This document shows positions 46,001 to 58,045 of a stretch of 64,000 nucleotides of DNA, piece after piece. The translations under genes were made by a program, and so were the position numbers. Position 1 is the first letter of the stretch. Every line of letters begins with the position of its first letter. The notes beneath the pieces were generated by a model. It was not told where the DNA came from, made no database searches, and saw only the letters and a program-made list of their open reading frames with translations. Origin of the DNA: Melitaea cinxia (lineage: Eukaryota > Arthropoda > Insecta > Lepidoptera > Nymphalidae); NCBI RefSeq assembly GCF_905220565.1, contig NC_059397.1, forward strand, positions 17,919,001-17,983,000, written 5' to 3'.

Positions 46001-46284
46001 ATCAGAATCTGTAAATATTTTTAAGATTCGTTTGTACCAATACTACTTATCTCTTCCATTGTTTTAAATATGTGATCTATCGGTATATTGTTTCCACGTG
46101 TATGTTTGTATGTATATATTTTATAAATATATAAGTGGTGTGTATAATGGTATGTTTTGTGTAGTATGTATATGTATATTGTATGATGTTATGAATATTA
46201 TTTAATTAGGTTTTTATTTTCAAGAATATGTATGTTTTCTACATTACTGCACTTTCTTAGCCTGCTATGTAACATTAGTTCTCA

Positions 46285-46412
46285 CTATCACAGGTTGGCT
46301 GGAAGAGATCTCTTCTAGGGATAAGTCCACCGTTGCCAACTAAATGTGTATAAATAACTGTAATTTTTTTAAGTGCAATAAAGAATATATATATATATAT
46401 ATATGTTTGTAT
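46285..46412 (+). repeat. LINE 3' UTR (family N) with TA tail
   Basis: CACAGGTTGGCTGGAAGAGA, TCTTCTAGGGATAAGTCCAC, then GTGCAATAAAGAATATATAT. This has the form of a lepidopteran LINE 3' UTR with a polyadenylation signal-like AATAAA. Confidence 0.55.
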
Positions 46413-46534
46413 GTATCGGTTGATGTATGACTATTATATTATATAACTATGTTTGGTATTGAAGTTGACTTCAGTATTTAAAATATACTTTCATTTTTTT
46501 TTGCGCACTCTACTTGGCTCATTTTTCCTAAACT

Positions 46535-46682
46535 ACTTTCATTAAAGGTCGCCTGGAAGAGATCGCTATAAGCGATAAGGCCTCCTTTGCATACTTATTT
46601 GTTTTGTAATCTAATCTAATTCTTATGAATTGTATCTTTTTTATGTGCGATACAGTTTTAATAAATAAAATAAATAAACCTC
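46535..46682 (+). repeat. LINE 3' UTR (family N), second copy
   Basis: AAAGGTCGCCTGGAAGAGAT, CGCTATAAGCGATAAGGCCT, then AATAAATAAAATAAATAAA. It is about 250 bp after the first copy and in the same orientation. Confidence 0.55.
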
Positions 46683-46764
46683 CTTTTTCCTCTTTTTCCA
46701 AATTAAAAATACTGAAACTGATGTACAAATTTAAACAAATATTTAAATGAAAATAATTATGTTT

Positions 46765-46830
46765 ATCATACACACACGGTCGTCTGTCCTTAAAGTTGGC
46801 AACTGAATGCCTATGTCTAGGTAACTATGT
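46765..46830 (-). repeat. Family D SINE 3' scrap
   Basis: CACACGGTCGTCTGTCCTTA, GGCAACTGAATGCCTATG. Confidence 0.5.
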
Positions 46831-47429
46831 CTTTCTAAGTCAAAAAGTAGCTTGTGCGTTATTCTGGTACTCCTGCTGTCTCTGCTGTGTCAATCCCAAA
46901 GGATATTGAAATTCTCATTGTATAATATACACAATTGTTTGAAAAGGCGGATTTAATTATTCGTTACCATTTTATACAAGTGATATAGTGTTAGTGAGGA
47001 TGTCTACAAAGGGTAAAGGTTAATGACACTGTTTTTTTTCTAAGAGAAAACTTTATATTCCAAGTGCACACTTACGTAGGTTGGAGGGAAAATGTGATAC
47101 AGAAAATAAAAAAGCGCGTTGGTATCTAATATGTAAATTCAATAAACAACGTTGTGTACATACACTTTCCATGTTTGTTAAATATGTCTACTTACTCTAC
47201 CGATGTTTATTTTCCTACATCTACTCTCAGCAATAGCATTTTGAGGATCAAAAATCTTTAAATATGTACTTAAGTATAATATCGTTCTTGTATATTGGTG
47301 TTGACAATTCCATTAACGCTTATGGTCTGAGGTCAAATGTACAATCAGAGATATTACTTTTAGTTATACTGATATTTATTTATGATCTTAGTTTTTCATT
47401 CTTGTGATTATCTCCTTGTCACCGTGGCC
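46831..47429. other. TMTC intron, unclassified
   Basis: Nothing was recognised. Confidence 0.35.
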
Positions 47430-47584
47430 GCAGCGAGTAATACCAGAAGCATTGCAAGCGAGTTGCCGACACTCCCTCCGACTATTCCTATGAATTCTAG
47501 CCATCACACAAATACCTGGCCTCTCTACTGAATAATGTGACTAAAGTAAAACTTCCACTGTAAATCTGCTCCCAATTTTGAGCA
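47430..47584 (-). repeat. Family B copy, heavily diverged
   Basis: TACCAGAAGCATTGCAAGCG and AGTTGCCGACACTCCCTCCG match the 3' part. The rest is eroded, ending with CTGCTCCCAATTTTGAGCAG. Confidence 0.55.
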
Positions 47585-47874
47585 GGATCCACAAGTTTAC
47601 GCCAAAAATAACGTGAACTCATGTGTTTTACCCATAGTCACCACGCTGGGCAGGCGGGTTGGTGACCGCAGGGCTGGCTTTGTCGCACCGAAGACGCTGC
47701 TGCCCGTCATCGGCTTGTGTATTTCAAAGCCAGCGGTTGGATGGTTATCCCGCCACCGGTCGGCTTTATAAGTTCCAAGGTGGTAGCGGAACTGTGTTAT
47801 CCCTTAGTCGCCTCTTACGACACCCACGGGAAGAGAGGGCGTGGCTATATTCTTTAGTACCGTAGCCACACAGT
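47585..47874 (-). repeat. Family A copy (A9), young
   Basis: Starts CACAAGTTTACGCCAAAAAT, so the last 50 bases with the tail are missing, and ends GTACCGTAGCCACACAG. The 68-codon family frame is intact at 47659-47865. It abuts a family B copy in the same orientation. Confidence 0.85.
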
Positions 47875-47875
47875 A

Positions 47876-48150
47876 CAGGTCGGCAAACAAGCGTACGGCT
47901 CACCTGATGGTAAGCGATTACCGTAGCTTATAGACACCTGCAACACCAGAAGCATCGCAAGCGCGTTGCCGACCCAATCCCCAATCCCCCCAGGAGCTCT
48001 GGTCACCTTACTCACCAACAGGAACACAATACTGCTTGAAAACAGTATTATTTTGCTGTGATCTTCTGTAAGGTCGAGGTACTACCCCAGTCGGGCTGCT
48101 CCATATTTTGAGCAGGAAATTCCTCCTGTGTCCTACCTTAATCGTTAAAT
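47876..48150 (-). repeat. Family B copy, young and near consensus
   Basis: From AGGTCGGCAAACAAGCGTAC through CCCCCCAGGAGCTCTGGTCA and ATACTGCTTGAAAACAGTAT to CAGGAAATTCCTCCTGTG. Over the 5' 130 bases of the element it is almost identical to 62750-62885. It lacks the A tail and joins family A directly. Confidence 0.85.
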
Positions 48151-49270
48151 TTACACAAAATTCTGAAAATTGGCATGTTAGTAGAAAAAATACTTGACAG
48201 TCCACACTGCAGTAGCTTAACTAATCTGACCGTTCATAACGTGTTATAGGAAAGTTTTTGACTCCGTTGTGGATATTTGAAGAATGTATCAGTTCAGTTT
48301 TTATTAATAATAATAATAATAATACTTTACTTCGGACTAAATTTTAAGTCCATATTGGGTTAGTACAAAGAAGCAAAATTTAAAATAAAACAAATCAAAA
48401 TTAAATTAAAAAATCAATAAGTAAAAATAAAAAAAAAGTAAAAGTAAAATCAAAAATCAAAAAATTCAAAAATTATTGACACAGTGGTAGCGGCGATCTT
48501 ACTTGTCAACGAAAACGATGCATTCTTCCAGCATGACACATGACAAGCAATATTTATGTAAAGGCCGTAAATATTATATACATACGAACCGACTAAATTG
48601 TTAGCTAATTTATCAAATTTTAACATGGAATCATAAAGAAAATTCAGCAATGTGGCAATGTCTCACGCTATCGCCGAATATATAGGGGACCGTTTAGTTT
48701 ATCATTCTGTACAAAAGTGCCGTCCGTACCAGTCGGCTCGGGAGGCACGCAGCACAATACGCTTTTAAATTAAGGGCTCACGTACTTAATCAGGGCACGT
48801 GATATATAAAAAAGTTATATTATCTTTTTATGAAATATATTTTGGTTAATATTTTCGTACATAAGATAATATATAAATATAAAATTAGAATTCAACAAAA
48901 GTAAACACTGCTAGACTAATTGGTTGAAGGCTTATTATGTAAAAAGATTTGTAGAAAACATATTAAAATCGGAAATTTATGTAAATAAAAACGTTTAGTC
49001 AATAAAACTAAGACGCTCATTCTCCAATTTACTTGGGTATATATATAGCAATATACTTGTCTCATAGAAAATTTTTAATGAAAATATTTCATAGAAAAAG
49101 TAACTAAAAATAATTATTTAAATTCAAATTAGAAATTGACGTCTCATGCGAGAGATCTTGATCTGGAAAAACTGCAAGCAAGTATCAGTTACAAATCATG
49201 TCATAATTTAATCTAAATTCAATATTTGCACTATCGTTTTAACAAAAAAACAAACGATTGCGCTCTTGTG
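48151..49270. other. TMTC intron with a LINE 3'-end-like piece
   Basis: 48303-48440: an AAT run is followed by CTTCGGACTAAATTTTAAGT and an A-rich stretch, like a minus-strand LINE end. The rest is unclassified. Confidence 0.35.
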
Positions 49271-49279
49271 CTGAAGAAA

Positions 49280-49631
49280 TATTAGACGTTTGACAGCATA
49301 AGGCGCAAGAGGTTTTTGGTATGATGGAACTAGGTATACCAAGTAAGTTGGTGAGACTTGTCGAAACCGCAATGGAGCATTCTAAAGCTGTGGTGGCCAT
49401 CCAAAACGTAATGTAGGCAGACCATTTAGAAAGAATGTCGGAAACCAGGGCAGCCAAAATAATATTTGAGGTGACACCACAGCGGAAGAGACCGAGAGGA
49501 AGACCCTGGAAAAGATGGACTGCATAGAGGAGGATTTAAGGACGATGGGCAAGTTTACGAACTGGAGGAGGGTCGCCAGAAATCGTTACAAGTGGAAAAA
49601 AATCGTGGAAGAGGCCAAGACCCATAAATAG
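49280..49631 (+). pseudogene. Non-LTR reverse transcriptase relic with internal deletion
   Basis: About 49287 reads TFDSIRRKRF, like RT motif A of non-LTR elements. After a one-base shift, 49321 reads MMELGIPSKLVRLVE and SKAVVAIQN. TAG follows at 49414. The same frame then reads DHLERMSETRAAKIIFEVTP and RPRGRPWKRW, which belongs to the far C-terminal tail. After a second shift comes EEDLRTMGKFTNWRRVA, then WKKIVEEAKTHK and a final TAG at 49629. Most of the palm, with the catalytic DD, is missing between the two parts. The wording is that of endonuclease/RT LINEs common in arthropods; the clade was not determined. Confidence 0.7.
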
Positions 49632-50999
49632 TTGTAGCGCCACTGGAAGTAAGTAAGTAGGTTTTAACAAAAAATATATTTTGTAGACGATATCAGAATA
49701 CATTGTATCAATAAAAATCATCGACTGTCTTAACTATAAACTGATTATTAAGGAAGGTTAACCGAACCATTTATCTGTGGCTCGTTTCAGATTTAATATT
49801 TCATAAATACTATACATTTACCGTGTCACAAGCCGCGGTATCACGCGATGCTCAGTTATAACTAATGACGAAGCATGTTCGTGATTGATAACTTTTTATG
49901 ATAATCTAACCGTTCTTTATCATTGCATGTTGTTTATTTACCACTATATTGTTTTTGCATAGATTCACGATTTTAGTGATACGCTATCATAATTTGACGA
50001 GAATTATTAGAATAAAAATTATCTCTTAGTTAGCGTTTTCACTTTTAAATGTATTCAAGTTGTAAATGACAGTTAAACAGCATCATTACGATAAATTATT
50101 TAAATTGTTAATTTTTAAATCAACTCATAGTTTTGACACAGTCTAAAGCCATTTCTATTTATATATAAATAACATTTTAGTAATTTCTTATTATCACTAT
50201 TAGTAAAACTAAGGTTATAAAAGGTTATAAGTAAGAATAATATTAGTCTGAGTGAATGAGAAAAAGATGCGTCAATCCCTTTATTATTTATAAACTATAT
50301 AAATAATTAGATACAATAGTCAAATAAATAATTTCAAAACATGTGCGAAATTCTCGTAAAAGGGAAAGAAAATATCAAAGGTAATAATAACCGTGACACG
50401 GTCCTGTATGTATCGTCGTAGACTTTAAACCCGGTTATTACGCCTCGCACTTCGATAAGCGATACCGAACGAGTTTCCTAAAAGGCACCGAGAAAGGTTT
50501 CATATATATTTATTCACCGACCACCGGCATCGGTCCGGAGGGTTCATAATAAATGGCATAAGTTGGTAAACCGGTCTACCAACAACGGTTACGTTTGTCA
50601 AAGTATTAAGAGGTTTATTACTTACACGGTAGAATATAAATTTATTTGACGCTCGCTGCAATAAAATGTAAACCGTAATTTATTTATAGCCCGCGTCGTT
50701 ACATTATAAATGAATGTTTATTAATGATCGTTAATGTATTGCTTGCGGCGAGAGAATTGTAAAAGGGTCTTCCTTAATTTTACTTATTTATTACCAGACA
50801 ATATTTTGTTTGTTATCGTTTTAATTTAAACTCCACAATAGATAAGTGAACTTTGAATAGACATTGTTAATCATCTCGAAAAGCATTGAGGAGGAAAAAT
50901 AAATTTATTAGTTTAAAATTGAATTTATAAAAAAAAAAACGAAAATACAAGCGTATATTGTATTAAGACAATTTGTGGAAGATATATCAAAATCTAAGC
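49632..50999. other. TMTC intron, unique
   Basis: No exon was recognised. 50390-50600 is more GC-rich (AAACCCGGTTATTACGCCTC, CCACCGGCATCGGTCCGGAG) and single-copy within the window. Confidence 0.4.
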
Positions 51000-51300
51000 A
51001 GCCCGACTGAAGAAGTACCTTAATCTCATAAACTATCATAGTAAAATAATCCTCTTAAATTGTGTTGAGTTCCTTTCTTAAGTAAAGATTGTCAAAACTC
51101 CTGGGTCGGGACGGCAGCGTGCTAGTATGGTGAGGTTGGTGATATCTTGTTAATGTGTTCTTTTTGCTAATTTATGAATAGTTTACTGTTGGAAACTTGG
51201 CTGGATGAATTTATTGATTTCTTGTATTATTGTACTGTTTCTTTCAAAAAAAAAAACATGGTCTACGGTAACCGCTTACCATCAGAGGGATAGTAAACTA
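51000..51300 (+). repeat. Family B copy, old and interrupted
   Basis: GCAGCCCGACTGAAGAAGTA, AATTGTGTTGAGTTCCTTTC, CTCCTGGGTCGGGACGG. After about 130 unrelated bases come GGTCTACGGTAACCGCTTAC and CATCAGAGG. Confidence 0.5.
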
Positions 51301-51847
51301 CTTTTACCCCCAGGTGTTATAAATATAAAGAATGCAGGTAACAAAAGAGGTGGCAAAAGTAGCCGAACTATAAAAAAGATCGATTAATATTTTAGGGTAT
51401 CAAAGTAATGGATTTAAAGATCCATTAAAGTCGAGTATAAAATAAAAATGTTCCTTATCAGCGCGAATGCCACGCTTCGCATTGTGAAACGTTTTTGCTG
51501 CAGGCCTACTATCAACTGTGCTCGAAACAAATAAATGTTCTGGTTTTATTTTTTATAAATCGATATATCGATATATTTTTATGTATGCAAACTAAACTAT
51601 AATCTGAATATATTTTAGAGTTTTTGTTTTATTTTTCATAGTGTATTTTCATCCTGAAGTCCGTAAGGATGATTGCATTTTAATTTAAAAAAAAATCTGA
51701 CAGGTAAATCCAATCGTAGCTATACCGATCTTCATTCACTGCTACGACGCACTACGCGATGCTACGACGTAGCGCAAGATTCCAACGAGAATGTAGCACG
51801 AGTGACATTGGATAATATCTTCATTCTCGTCATTTTGACGCTAATTT
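51301..51847. other. TMTC intron, unclassified
   Basis: CACTACGCGATGCTACGACG near 51750 contains repeats of GCTACGAC. No exon was recognised. Confidence 0.35.
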
Positions 51848-53042
51848 TTAACCGACTTCCAAAATAGAGGAGATTTTCAATTCGATTGTATTTTTTTAAT
51901 TTATAATTTAAATGTTTTTTTCTTTAACGGAAAGTGTTGCGTGTCATGTGGTCCGATTTCAATTTAAATGAGATCTGACAAGTACTTTTTGAGTTATATC
52001 TAATAACTAGCGACCCGCTCCAGCTTCGCACGGGTATAAAATATAATTATAGCTTATGTTATTCACTGAAAAAAAGATTAAAATCGATCCAGTAGTTTTG
52101 ATTTATTCATTATTGCCCGTGGCCCGCACACGTTAACTTTAGAGTAAAAGCCGGCCGGAACCGCCGCAAGCGCTACGTACCGCAATTTTTAAATCTGTAA
52201 TATTTTCGAAAATATTTATTTAAATCATATGCTGTAAAGGGCCATATAGATCTATATTAAGTCAAAAATGTATTTAAGGTATTTAATTAGATAAGGATTA
52301 ATGCTGTATTGGTTAAAATCGCTTTGAAAATAAGCCATTATTTGTCGTAAAAAGTAAATGAAAAAAATATGTTATTGTGGGATATCCATAAGAGATAGAG
52401 ATATACCATAGCGGAGTTTTCTGTAGACCTTTTCAATGTGTACAATACTTAGTATATTATTTTGATAAATCTCGTAGGTTCAGGCTGCGTTTGCAATGTA
52501 AGCGGAAAAAATGTAATTATTTACGACATCACATTAGAATCCTCAAAATTATTAATATAAGAGGAAGGTTTATGTGTATAATAACATCCATTAAATAGTT
52601 TTTCTCCACTATTTAATGGATGTTATTATACACATAAATCTTCCTCTTCAATTACTCTATCTATTAAAAAAACCGCATCAAAATCCGTTGCGTAGTTTTA
52701 AAGATTTAAGTATACATAGGGACATAGGGACAGAGAAAGCGACTTTGTTTTATACTATGTAGTGATGATGTGTGTTTGCTTGACTATTTTTACGTCGATC
52801 TACGTTGTATCAAGCCGCATAAATTTTCACTGGTTTAACAGATTGTGATGATTTTTACTTGATCGAAAGTTAATGCTTATCACGTAGTCCCGTTAAAGTT
52901 TAATCGAGATCTGATAACTACGTTTAGAGTAATCTTTGATGATGCCTATTTACTTGACTATTTTTTAGTGTTCCTACGTTGTATTACTTGTCAATATAAT
53001 TGAAGTTGTTTTTCTTTTAGTTCACGAGCAAACACACTTATA
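51848..53042. repeat. Family K repeat, split by a Helitron
   Basis: The left part 51848-52006 starts AACCGACTTCCAAAATAGAG and ends GAGTTATATCTAATAA. The right part 52766-53042 starts TGTGTTTGCTTGACTATTTT and ends TCACGAGCAAACACA. The two parts read as one element once the Helitron is removed. The right part holds two related sub-blocks (TTTGCTTGACTATTTTTACG and TTTACTTGACTATTTTTTAG). Confidence 0.6.
52007..52765 (-). mobile_element. Non-autonomous Helitron (copy 2) with fold-back insert
   Basis: On the minus strand it starts TCACTACATAGTATAAAACA and ends GGAGCGGGTCGCTAG, the same termini as 13366-14086, again between A and T. It has an extra 40-bp inverted duplication (52559-52598 against 52609-52648, one mismatch, 10-base loop), absent from copy 1. 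No coding capacity was seen. Confidence 0.8.
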
Positions 53043-53409
53043 TAATCGTATAATAAATTTATCGTATGTGTTTTGATGCATAACAATATTATTTTGTTTG
53101 TTGTTTATTTTTTATTAATGCGCTAATAAAGATTATAACGAGTTTGAGAAAAATTAAGTCTACATCAAACATCATAGGTATTGCTTGCTATCAAAACTTA
53201 CTTGAGATGAAATCACCAATCAAATAAGAACACCTCTTTTACACCACGAAAATCACAGACTATTTTTAACCGTAACAGTTTATTCAACGTAAAATAGCGA
53301 TTTATTAAATAAAATGGACGATATTCCAATTTGCTTAGATAAGCAAATTCAAACGAAAGTATTTTTAAAATTATAGTTTTACCATATTTCATGCGTATTG
53401 TAAGATATA
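53043..53409. other. TMTC intron, unclassified
   Basis: Nothing was recognised. Confidence 0.35.
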
Positions 53410-53590
53410 TCACTTCAGCCTATCTCAGTCCACTGCTGAAGATAGGCCTCCACAAGTTCGCGCTAAAAATGGCGACCGAGAAGACCGCAGGGCTGGCTTT
53501 GTCGCACTGAAAATGCTGCTGTCCGTCTTCGGCCTGTGTATTTCAAAGTCAGCAGTTGGATGGCTATCCCGCCATTCTTTACTACCACGT
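53410..53590 (-). repeat. Family A copy with internal deletion
   Basis: CACTTCAGCCTATCTCAGTC, GTTCGCGCTAAAAATGGCGA, then straight to GACCGCAGGGCTGGCTTTGT and TTGGATGGCTATCCCGCC. The block around CACCACGCTGGGCAGGCGGG is deleted. Confidence 0.75.
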
Positions 53591-53955
53591 AGCATATGAT
53601 GATGAAGTAATGATGAGTGATGATTGTAAGAGACAACATTATTGCTTTAATTATTTCCGTATTAATAAAATTAAATTGAAATTAAATTTTATCAATTAAA
53701 TTCAAATGTAATATAAAAATATACTCGTAGCTCATAGTAAAAATACAATGTCAAAGTAGATAAATACAACTTGTATTATTCCTCGTACTAACAGAATCTC
53801 GCAGCGATGAGCTTTAAATTAAAAACTTATGATAGGTTTAGAACTATATCAACTAAGCGTGAAATTTACGATCGCTTTTGCGTTAATGTTAACAACGGTC
53901 AGACAGTTTTGAGACTTGCGATAAATTAAATATAGAGATATTTAAAAAAAAAAAT
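53591..53955. other. TMTC intron, unclassified
   Basis: Nothing was recognised. Confidence 0.35.
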
Positions 53956-53959
53956 GATA

Positions 53960-54258
53960 CTCGTTGACTGAGGTAAGGCACATCAAGACATATCCTGCTC
54001 AAAATCTCGAGCAGCCCTGACTGGGTAAGTACGTCGACGTTATAGAAAATCACAGCTAAATAATACTGCTTTCAGCACAGCTGAATAACACTGTTTGTAT
54101 TGTTTTTCTGTTGTGAGTAAGGTGACCAGAGCGCCTGGGGAATTGGGAGTAGGGTCAGTAACGCCGTTGCAATGCTTCTGATGTCTATAAGCTACGGTAA
54201 TCGCTTACCATTAGGTGAGCCGTACGCTTGTTAACCAACTTAGTTGTGTAAAAAAACT
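53960..54258 (+). repeat. Family B retroposon, near complete
   Basis: TTGACTGAGGTAAGGCACAT, CAGCCCTGACTGGGTAAGTA, GTGACCAGAGCGCCTGGGGA, GCTACGGTAATCGCTTACCA. It has an internal partial duplication around AATACTGCTTTCAGCACAGC. Confidence 0.75.
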
Positions 54259-54439
54259 CTTTAGTGAAACTTTGTTGGTTGAGAGTAGCTTTTATTAGTT
54301 TTTTCATAAAATATAACTGTATACTTTTGTAGAGTTTTCGGTTTTATTGCTTATCTCTTAGTATTTAAAAATAGCTTGTCCATAGTTCAACTGAACCAGA
54401 GTTGTGTTAACTTTCCGTTCACCTATTATACATGCATTT

Positions 54440-54625
54440 TTGTTGTAAATGGAAAACACCCACTCTGGTGTAGTGGTTTGGATTCGTTTGTACAAATATT
54501 TCTTTCCAGTGTTGATATATGTACGGGCTTGTGCGGTTCCGGCTGTTATCATATACACCTGATAGCGATCGTTACTCAATATAGGAATTAAGTTCCAATT
54601 CTTCTCTTACATGGAGAAAGAGTCG
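54440..54625 (+). repeat. Family E SINE, diverged
   Basis: GGTGTAGTGGTTTGGATTCG, CGGTTCCGGCTGTTATCATA, CACCTGATAGCGATCGTTAC, CTTCTCTTACATGGAGAAAG. The tRNA head is reduced and the 3' tail is missing. Confidence 0.6.
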
Positions 54626-54689
54626 TATAAAATTAAACCATTTTCCTGTGAACGTTTTATTAGAGATTTTATTATTAAAATAAAAAAAT

Positions 54690-54790
54690 AAAAATAAAAA
54701 TTATTTATTTAGAAAAACGTTTACATAACATGATACCTGTGTCAGGATGTCTCGCTCTTCCATATTCATACTTACAAAATTGAAACTTCA
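54690..54790 (-). repeat. Family G LINE 3'-end fragment
   Basis: AATTATTTATTTAGAAAAAC and CATGATACCTGTGTCAGGAT follow an A-rich run, in the same layout as 21150-21260. Confidence 0.35.
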
Positions 54791-55374
54791 CATTATTAAA
54801 ATTCAATCACATAAGATAAAAAAAATATATATTATATTTTATTATATAAAATGTTAATCCATCAGAATATAAATGAATTTCACATTTTTTTCTTGAAAGT
54901 TTAGTTATTATTTATCGTTGATATTTTAAATAAAATACTTTAATTTTGTTTAAACACCAAACTAAAATTTTATAGCACATCGAGCAATGATTAATAAAAT
55001 ACAGCTGGATTAATATAAACGTTCGATGGTGTGAAATACTTCGAAAACAATTTCATGTAAAAATATCTATGAAATGGAGTAATAATGAATCCGTTTACAG
55101 GAATTCAAGCTATGTTCACATATAAAAAAATTCGATCGTCATAAACGCAGCAAATTAAAAAATACTGAAAAACCTGTTCAAACAAGGCAACAGTTATATC
55201 GATATCTCAATCGAACTGTTGCAGTTCAATCAATTCCAAATATTGAAAGATTCCGATTAAAAAAAAAACGCAATTTCGATTACGATTCGCTCTTGCATTG
55301 CGGAATGCGACCAGTCAACGATTAAACTCGTTACGTCTGTACCGGTATCATAGGTAAGAAAGAAACTGAACTAC
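54791..55374. other. TMTC intron, unclassified
   Basis: Nothing was recognised. Confidence 0.35.
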
Positions 55375-55690
55375 AATGCCGTATATATGCCCTATACATA
55401 GACTTACTGCTGGACAAAACCTTCTTTACCTCTATATAGGAGAAAGTGTGTGTTTTGCCAGCCCTACTTGTTGGCAGATAATTTTCATATCACGGAGTAC
55501 GATTTTTATTGGATGTATGTATTAAGAACTGCTATCGACGATTCTGCCAATGTTTGTTCTTACAAAATATTGCAAGCGGTTTGCCAACCCTATTACCGAT
55601 CCTCCCCTGCTCCCCAGTTCTGGCTGTCTCACTCATTACAGGAACTGAACTTTATTTGAGAGCAGTTTTATTTGGCTGCTTGACAGATCA
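55375..55690 (-). repeat. Degraded SINE E end and family B piece
   Basis: CATAGACTTACTGCTGGACA and CTCTATATAGGAGAAAGTG resemble the SINE E 3' block. 55560-55690 (GCAAGCGGTTTGCCAACCCT, CTCACTCATTACAGGAACTG) is a worn family B copy. Frames here are not genes. Confidence 0.5.
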
Positions 55691-57884
55691 GTTAGAGTGA
55701 ATAAGACCAAATAAGACCCGGATAAGAATGTATTTCTTCTTAATGTATACCGAAATACAGACACATATAAAGAAGGATACAATGCAAGATGTACAAAGGC
55801 GATCTTATTGGTAAAGAGCGATTTCTTCCAGATAACATTTGGGTACTAGACATGATACAGTAGCAGTGGTTAGTGTGCACAAATTAAGGAGAAAAAATCA
55901 ATAATAAATAGACAAATATTACGATATGAAAGACTTACATAATTATTAAAAAAGAAAAAAAAACATATAAATAAGTAAATATTTTAGCATATAATATATA
56001 ATACACATGTACACACACATACATACATACATATATACGTACACATACATAAATATATACATACACATACATATATATATTTAAATCACTTCAAGCAGGA
56101 GATGACTTCACAAACCTTTGGTGTCAATAAAACAAACTTCTAACTAACGAAGCAAAAAGCCACTTCTCCAGTGCATAGTTTAATAGACATTGTCGATTAC
56201 AATTTCCCAGTTCACCAGTTCCATAGTTTTTGCTTGACCGAGAGTTTCGAATAGTTCGACAATTAAAATTAAGGGCTACTTAGTTTCGGACATCTCGGAT
56301 ATTCCAAACTTCGACTCAACGAAAACATTAAGTGGTAAAGTTTTGAAAAGTTTCAAGTTAACGAAATTTGATAGACATTGTTTATTAATAAACGAGATAA
56401 TTTTGAAATATTAAATTTATTTTTAACATCCTTGCGAGTTAAGTTATTTAATTAAGTTTATTATTGATTCAAACTGTTTAGTTTTTATTCACAGATTTGT
56501 AATGTATTGTATTGTATTGATTCTGTTAGACGTATACAGTTCTAAAGTATTTGTGTATAGAACATATTTTGCGATGAAGAGTTTTGACGTGGTTGTAATA
56601 TTTATAATTGAAACAAGACATAATTATTGAAATGAATCAACTTTTTCGGATTTTATGGCGCTTTATTAACTTTTTTAGATGTCCGACGTTTCGGATATAT
56701 ATATTATCGCATAAACATTTGGTCTCATGGTTGGAGTCTCATGATTTCAAAAAATATTTAAACCAACAATTCTTATTTTAACAATCTACATATTAATTCT
56801 CATACTCCCAATGCCAAAAATAACAAAGTCCCGTACAAATTTTAACACCTCGTTCTACCCGAAAACGGAATGAGTTTTTATAAAATCATTTCTTTATTAC
56901 CCATATTTTATTTCATATAAAATTTTAAACTTCATATAGATCTAGTAGAATTTCCTGTCTATATAGTCATTAAATTAATGCATGTTCTTTTGTTTCTTAC
57001 ACCTAAATATATGTAATAAAATGCAACATTTCTTTATAAAATAGGTATTTATTCAAATGTCGTAGTAAATTTAAAACTTATATTCGGGATAATATATAGC
57101 GATTCTTTATTCACACAAAATTTCCTACAGTTAACCTAGATACAGCGACGCTTATATTTCGCTGCATTTTGCCATGAAATTCATTTCAGAGATTCTAACA
57201 ATTATGTTTCGCTTCTAAATTGTCTTAGCACTTTGTCAAACAGACGCTTGGAATACATACATATTTAAGGGGATTGTAGTATCGTAGAGAATTATAAATC
57301 AGGTACGAGGACGCTGAAGTGCTGGAGCACTGGAGATATTTGATGGTCTGTTAAATGTACTCGCCTCAAGAATTTTTTATACGAAAGTAGCTAAGTAATG
57401 GTTTTATTATTGAGACTCGCCCGGATAAGTACTCATAAGGCACGTTGGCTCCGTTTCACGGAAGTCATTCCAAACATTTGGCAAGTAAGATTTTTATGTT
57501 GCAATTCGGTATATATTGTAAATTTTCTGTTGGTTTAAATCGTATGAATTAAATTTACGGCCGTACGTAGTCGTGTATCAACCGGAACATCTTTAGTGGT
57601 TTGTGTTAATGTGAACTGTGAGCAATGTTTTACCCGAAATCATGTTGTTAGTATTCTACATTTTGTGATAAAAATACAGGCTGTTAGCGTATTCGCTGGT
57701 CCAAATATTGTCGAATATTATTTTTCCATTTTAAGTTTACATTTATTTAAATCTTTTATTTACCAATGATTTAGTTAAATTTATTCTTATACTGAAGAGA
57801 CTAAGAATCTCTATTTTTGATTCAAAATATTTTAAATACATAGGTATGAATAGTACTTAAGTAAAATAAAAATATAATAAAATA
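55691..57884. other. TMTC intron, unclassified
   Basis: 56010-56080 is a mixed (ACAT)n/(ATAC)n low-complexity run. No exon or other repeat was recognised. Confidence 0.35.
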
Positions 57885-58045
57885 AATAAATTTATTTATT
57901 TATTTATTTATTTATTTAAAACCAACAGCGTTACAATTCGTATAAATATAAAATTTAAGATAATATTAACAATAATAAGGTCCATTATAGGTTTTCCTAT
58001 CTATACATCTTAATACTATTACAAAAAGGCAATACTGAGAGCCGA
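57885..58045 (-). repeat. (ATTT)n run with possible LINE 3' UTR
   Basis: A tetranucleotide run (57888-57918) is followed by AAACCAACAGCGTTACAATT. This is the layout of the minus-strand LINE end at 2566-2640. No coding sequence follows. Confidence 0.4.
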
